DNA of 7,168 nt. Origin: Bacillota bacterium. Lineage in GTDB: Bacteria > Bacillota > DSM-12270 > Thermacetogeniales > Thermacetogeniaceae. Of this stretch, positions 6,508 through 7,168 are shown in pieces; the first letter of the stretch is position 1, and each line of letters opens with the position of its first letter. The notes below the pieces were generated by a model. That model was given only the letters and a program-made list of their open reading frames with translations, was not told the DNA's origin and ran no database searches. The stretch is from NCBI GenBank assembly GCA_030627585.1, contig DAOURU010000052.1, positions 1 through 7,168 of the forward strand, read 5' to 3'. Both the position numbers and the translations under genes were made by a program.

Positions 6508-7011
6508 GATGATTTGCGGCAAAGAATTGCATATCTTCAGGGTCTGGCGGAAGGCCTGAAACTTGAAGAAGGAAAAGAGGAGGCAAGGATAATCAAACAG
6601 ATTATTGATCTCCTTGCAGATCTCGTGGATGAGGTTGAAGAACTCCGCGTTGCCCAGGAAGATATCGAAGATTATTTGGAAAGTCTTGATGAGGATTTGC
6701 CAGATGAAGATTTAGAGACTGCGGAAGATGAATTTGAGGAAGAAGTTTTAGCAAATGAAGAAGGCGATGATTCTCTGCCTCGAACAGAAGATTTGGATTA
6801 CGTAGAGATGGAGTGCCCCAAGTGCCACGACATCATTTGTTTTGAAGCGGATCTCGTTGACGACGAAGATATTGTGGAGGTAACCTGTCCCAATTGCAAT
6901 GAAGTTGTTTTTGTAAATGACGGTTCTATACCGCTTCCTGAAGGTTGGGGAAACAGGGACCAGAAGAAAGCTGCAGCCCCTTTTGCAGAGGAAGAGAAGG
7001 AAGACCTTTAG
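6505..7011 (+). CDS. CD1247-like protein with charged helical N-terminus and C-terminal zinc ribbon
   Basis: About 168 residues from GTG 6505. The N-terminal 50 or so residues (DLRQRIAYLQGLAEGL, then IIDLLADLVDEVEEL) are heptad-like and resemble the CD1247 N-terminal domain found in clostridial proteins beside efp and the spoIIIA operon. Residues 51-103 form a very acidic linker, about half Asp and Glu. Two CPxC knuckles follow, CPKC at 104-107 and CPNC at 128-131, 20 residues apart, as in a four-cysteine zinc ribbon. The tail is charged, with a short KKAAAP patch. No membrane segment or signal peptide is visible. The biochemical role is unknown; DNA, RNA or protein binding through the ribbon is only a guess. 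It occupies the place of yqhV in B. subtilis. Transcription should end at the double terminator just after it. Confidence 0.8.
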   Translation: MDDLRQRIAYLQGLAEGLKLEEGKEEARIIKQIIDLLADLVDEVEELRVAQEDIEDYLESLDEDLPDEDLETAEDEFEEEVLANEEGDDSLPRTEDLDYVEMECPKCHDIICFEADLVDDEDIVEVTCPNCNEVVFVNDGSIPLPEGWGNRDQKKAAAPFAEEEKEDL

Positions 7012-7045
7012 GTTTTCCATAGCGCGTAAACCGATTTAGAATCAT

Positions 7046-7075
7046 AAAAAAGTTCCTCTCAAAGAGGGCTTTTTT
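7046..7075 (+). terminator. Intrinsic terminator, first of two
   Basis: CCTCT (7055-7059) pairs with AGAGG (7063-7067) around a 3-base loop. The stem extends through a one-base bulge into A-run/T-run pairing (about 7046-7052 with 7069-7075). It begins 35 bases after the zinc-ribbon stop codon and ends the operon. Confidence 0.85.
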
Positions 7076-7082
7076 ATTTTGG

Positions 7083-7105
7083 GGTCCTGAGCGGGACCTT
7101 TTTTT
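7083..7105 (+). terminator. Intrinsic terminator, second of two
   Basis: GGTCC (7083-7087) pairs with GGACC (7094-7098), with a possible T-G pair closing a 4-base loop, followed by seven T (7099-7105). It starts about 8 bases after the first terminator and gives a back-up stop before the next gene. Confidence 0.85.
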
Positions 7106-7153
7106 CATAAACCTGGTAAAAAATAAATATTTATATATGGAAAGACAGGGAAA

Positions 7154-7168
7154 GGGGAAACGGTGAGA
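7154..7168 (+). CDS. Probable start of the next gene (cut by window end)
   Basis: GGGG at 7154-7157 is followed 5 bases later by GTG at 7163-7165 and AGA, then the window ends. Only two codons are visible, so the product cannot be read. Known gene order in Firmicutes would place spoIIIAA here; this is synteny inference only. The AT-rich stretch 7117-7138 before it could be promoter DNA, but I could not fit a convincing sigma-A or sigma-E pair. Confidence 0.3.

Noticed and set aside
7125..7165. Sigma-E promoter for a following sporulation gene
   Set aside because: AAATATT at 7125-7131 is -35-like, but no CATA-type -10 follows at 13-14 bases, and it would leave almost no leader.
1..7168. Mobile elements, CRISPR arrays, tRNA or rRNA genes
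   Set aside because: No terminal inverted repeats with a transposase, no regularly spaced repeats, and no cloverleaf or conserved rRNA segment were seen on either strand.

Overview
The window looks like housekeeping chromosome from a spore-forming, low-to-mid GC Firmicute, most likely a clostridial or peptococcal lineage (Desulfotomaculum/Pelotomaculum/Thermacetogenium-like). This is inferred from strong AGGAGG-type ribosome binding sites, several GTG and TTG starts, a good sigma-A promoter, and a gene order that matches the known Bacillus subtilis order aroQ(yqhS)-yqhT-efp-yqhV-spoIIIAA. The assignment rests on family and synteny knowledge, not on a search.

Layout. Bases 2-361 are the 3' end of an unrecognised plus-strand gene with a proline-rich tail. 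It meets, tail to tail with an 8-base overlap, a minus-strand gene (354-1118) resembling N-formylglutamate amidohydrolases. A 220-base intergenic stretch follows, holding a plus-strand terminator-like hairpin and then a near-consensus promoter (TGGACA-17-TATGAT). From there six genes run in one direction: tldD, tldE, aroQ, an M24 Xaa-Pro peptidase (yqhT), efp, and a small CD1247-like zinc-ribbon protein. Two back-to-back intrinsic terminators close the run at about 7046-7105. The last few bases appear to be the ribosome binding site and first codons of another gene, by synteny probably spoIIIAA.

How the genes fit together. TldD and TldE form a heteromeric metalloprotease known for trimming peptides and degrading unstructured proteins. 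The M24 enzyme removes residues next to proline. EF-P helps ribosomes through proline stretches. AroQ makes 3-dehydroshikimate for aromatic amino acids. The last gene couples a charged coiled-coil-like N-terminus to a four-cysteine zinc ribbon.

No new defence system, mobile element, CRISPR array or RNA gene is visible. The most unusual observation is the efp leader. The strong Shine-Dalgarno sequence is 62 bases from the efp start codon, but a nested inverted repeat between them would bring the two to about 11 bases apart if it folds. The same leader holds a 14-codon reading frame that ends by overlapping the efp start codon.
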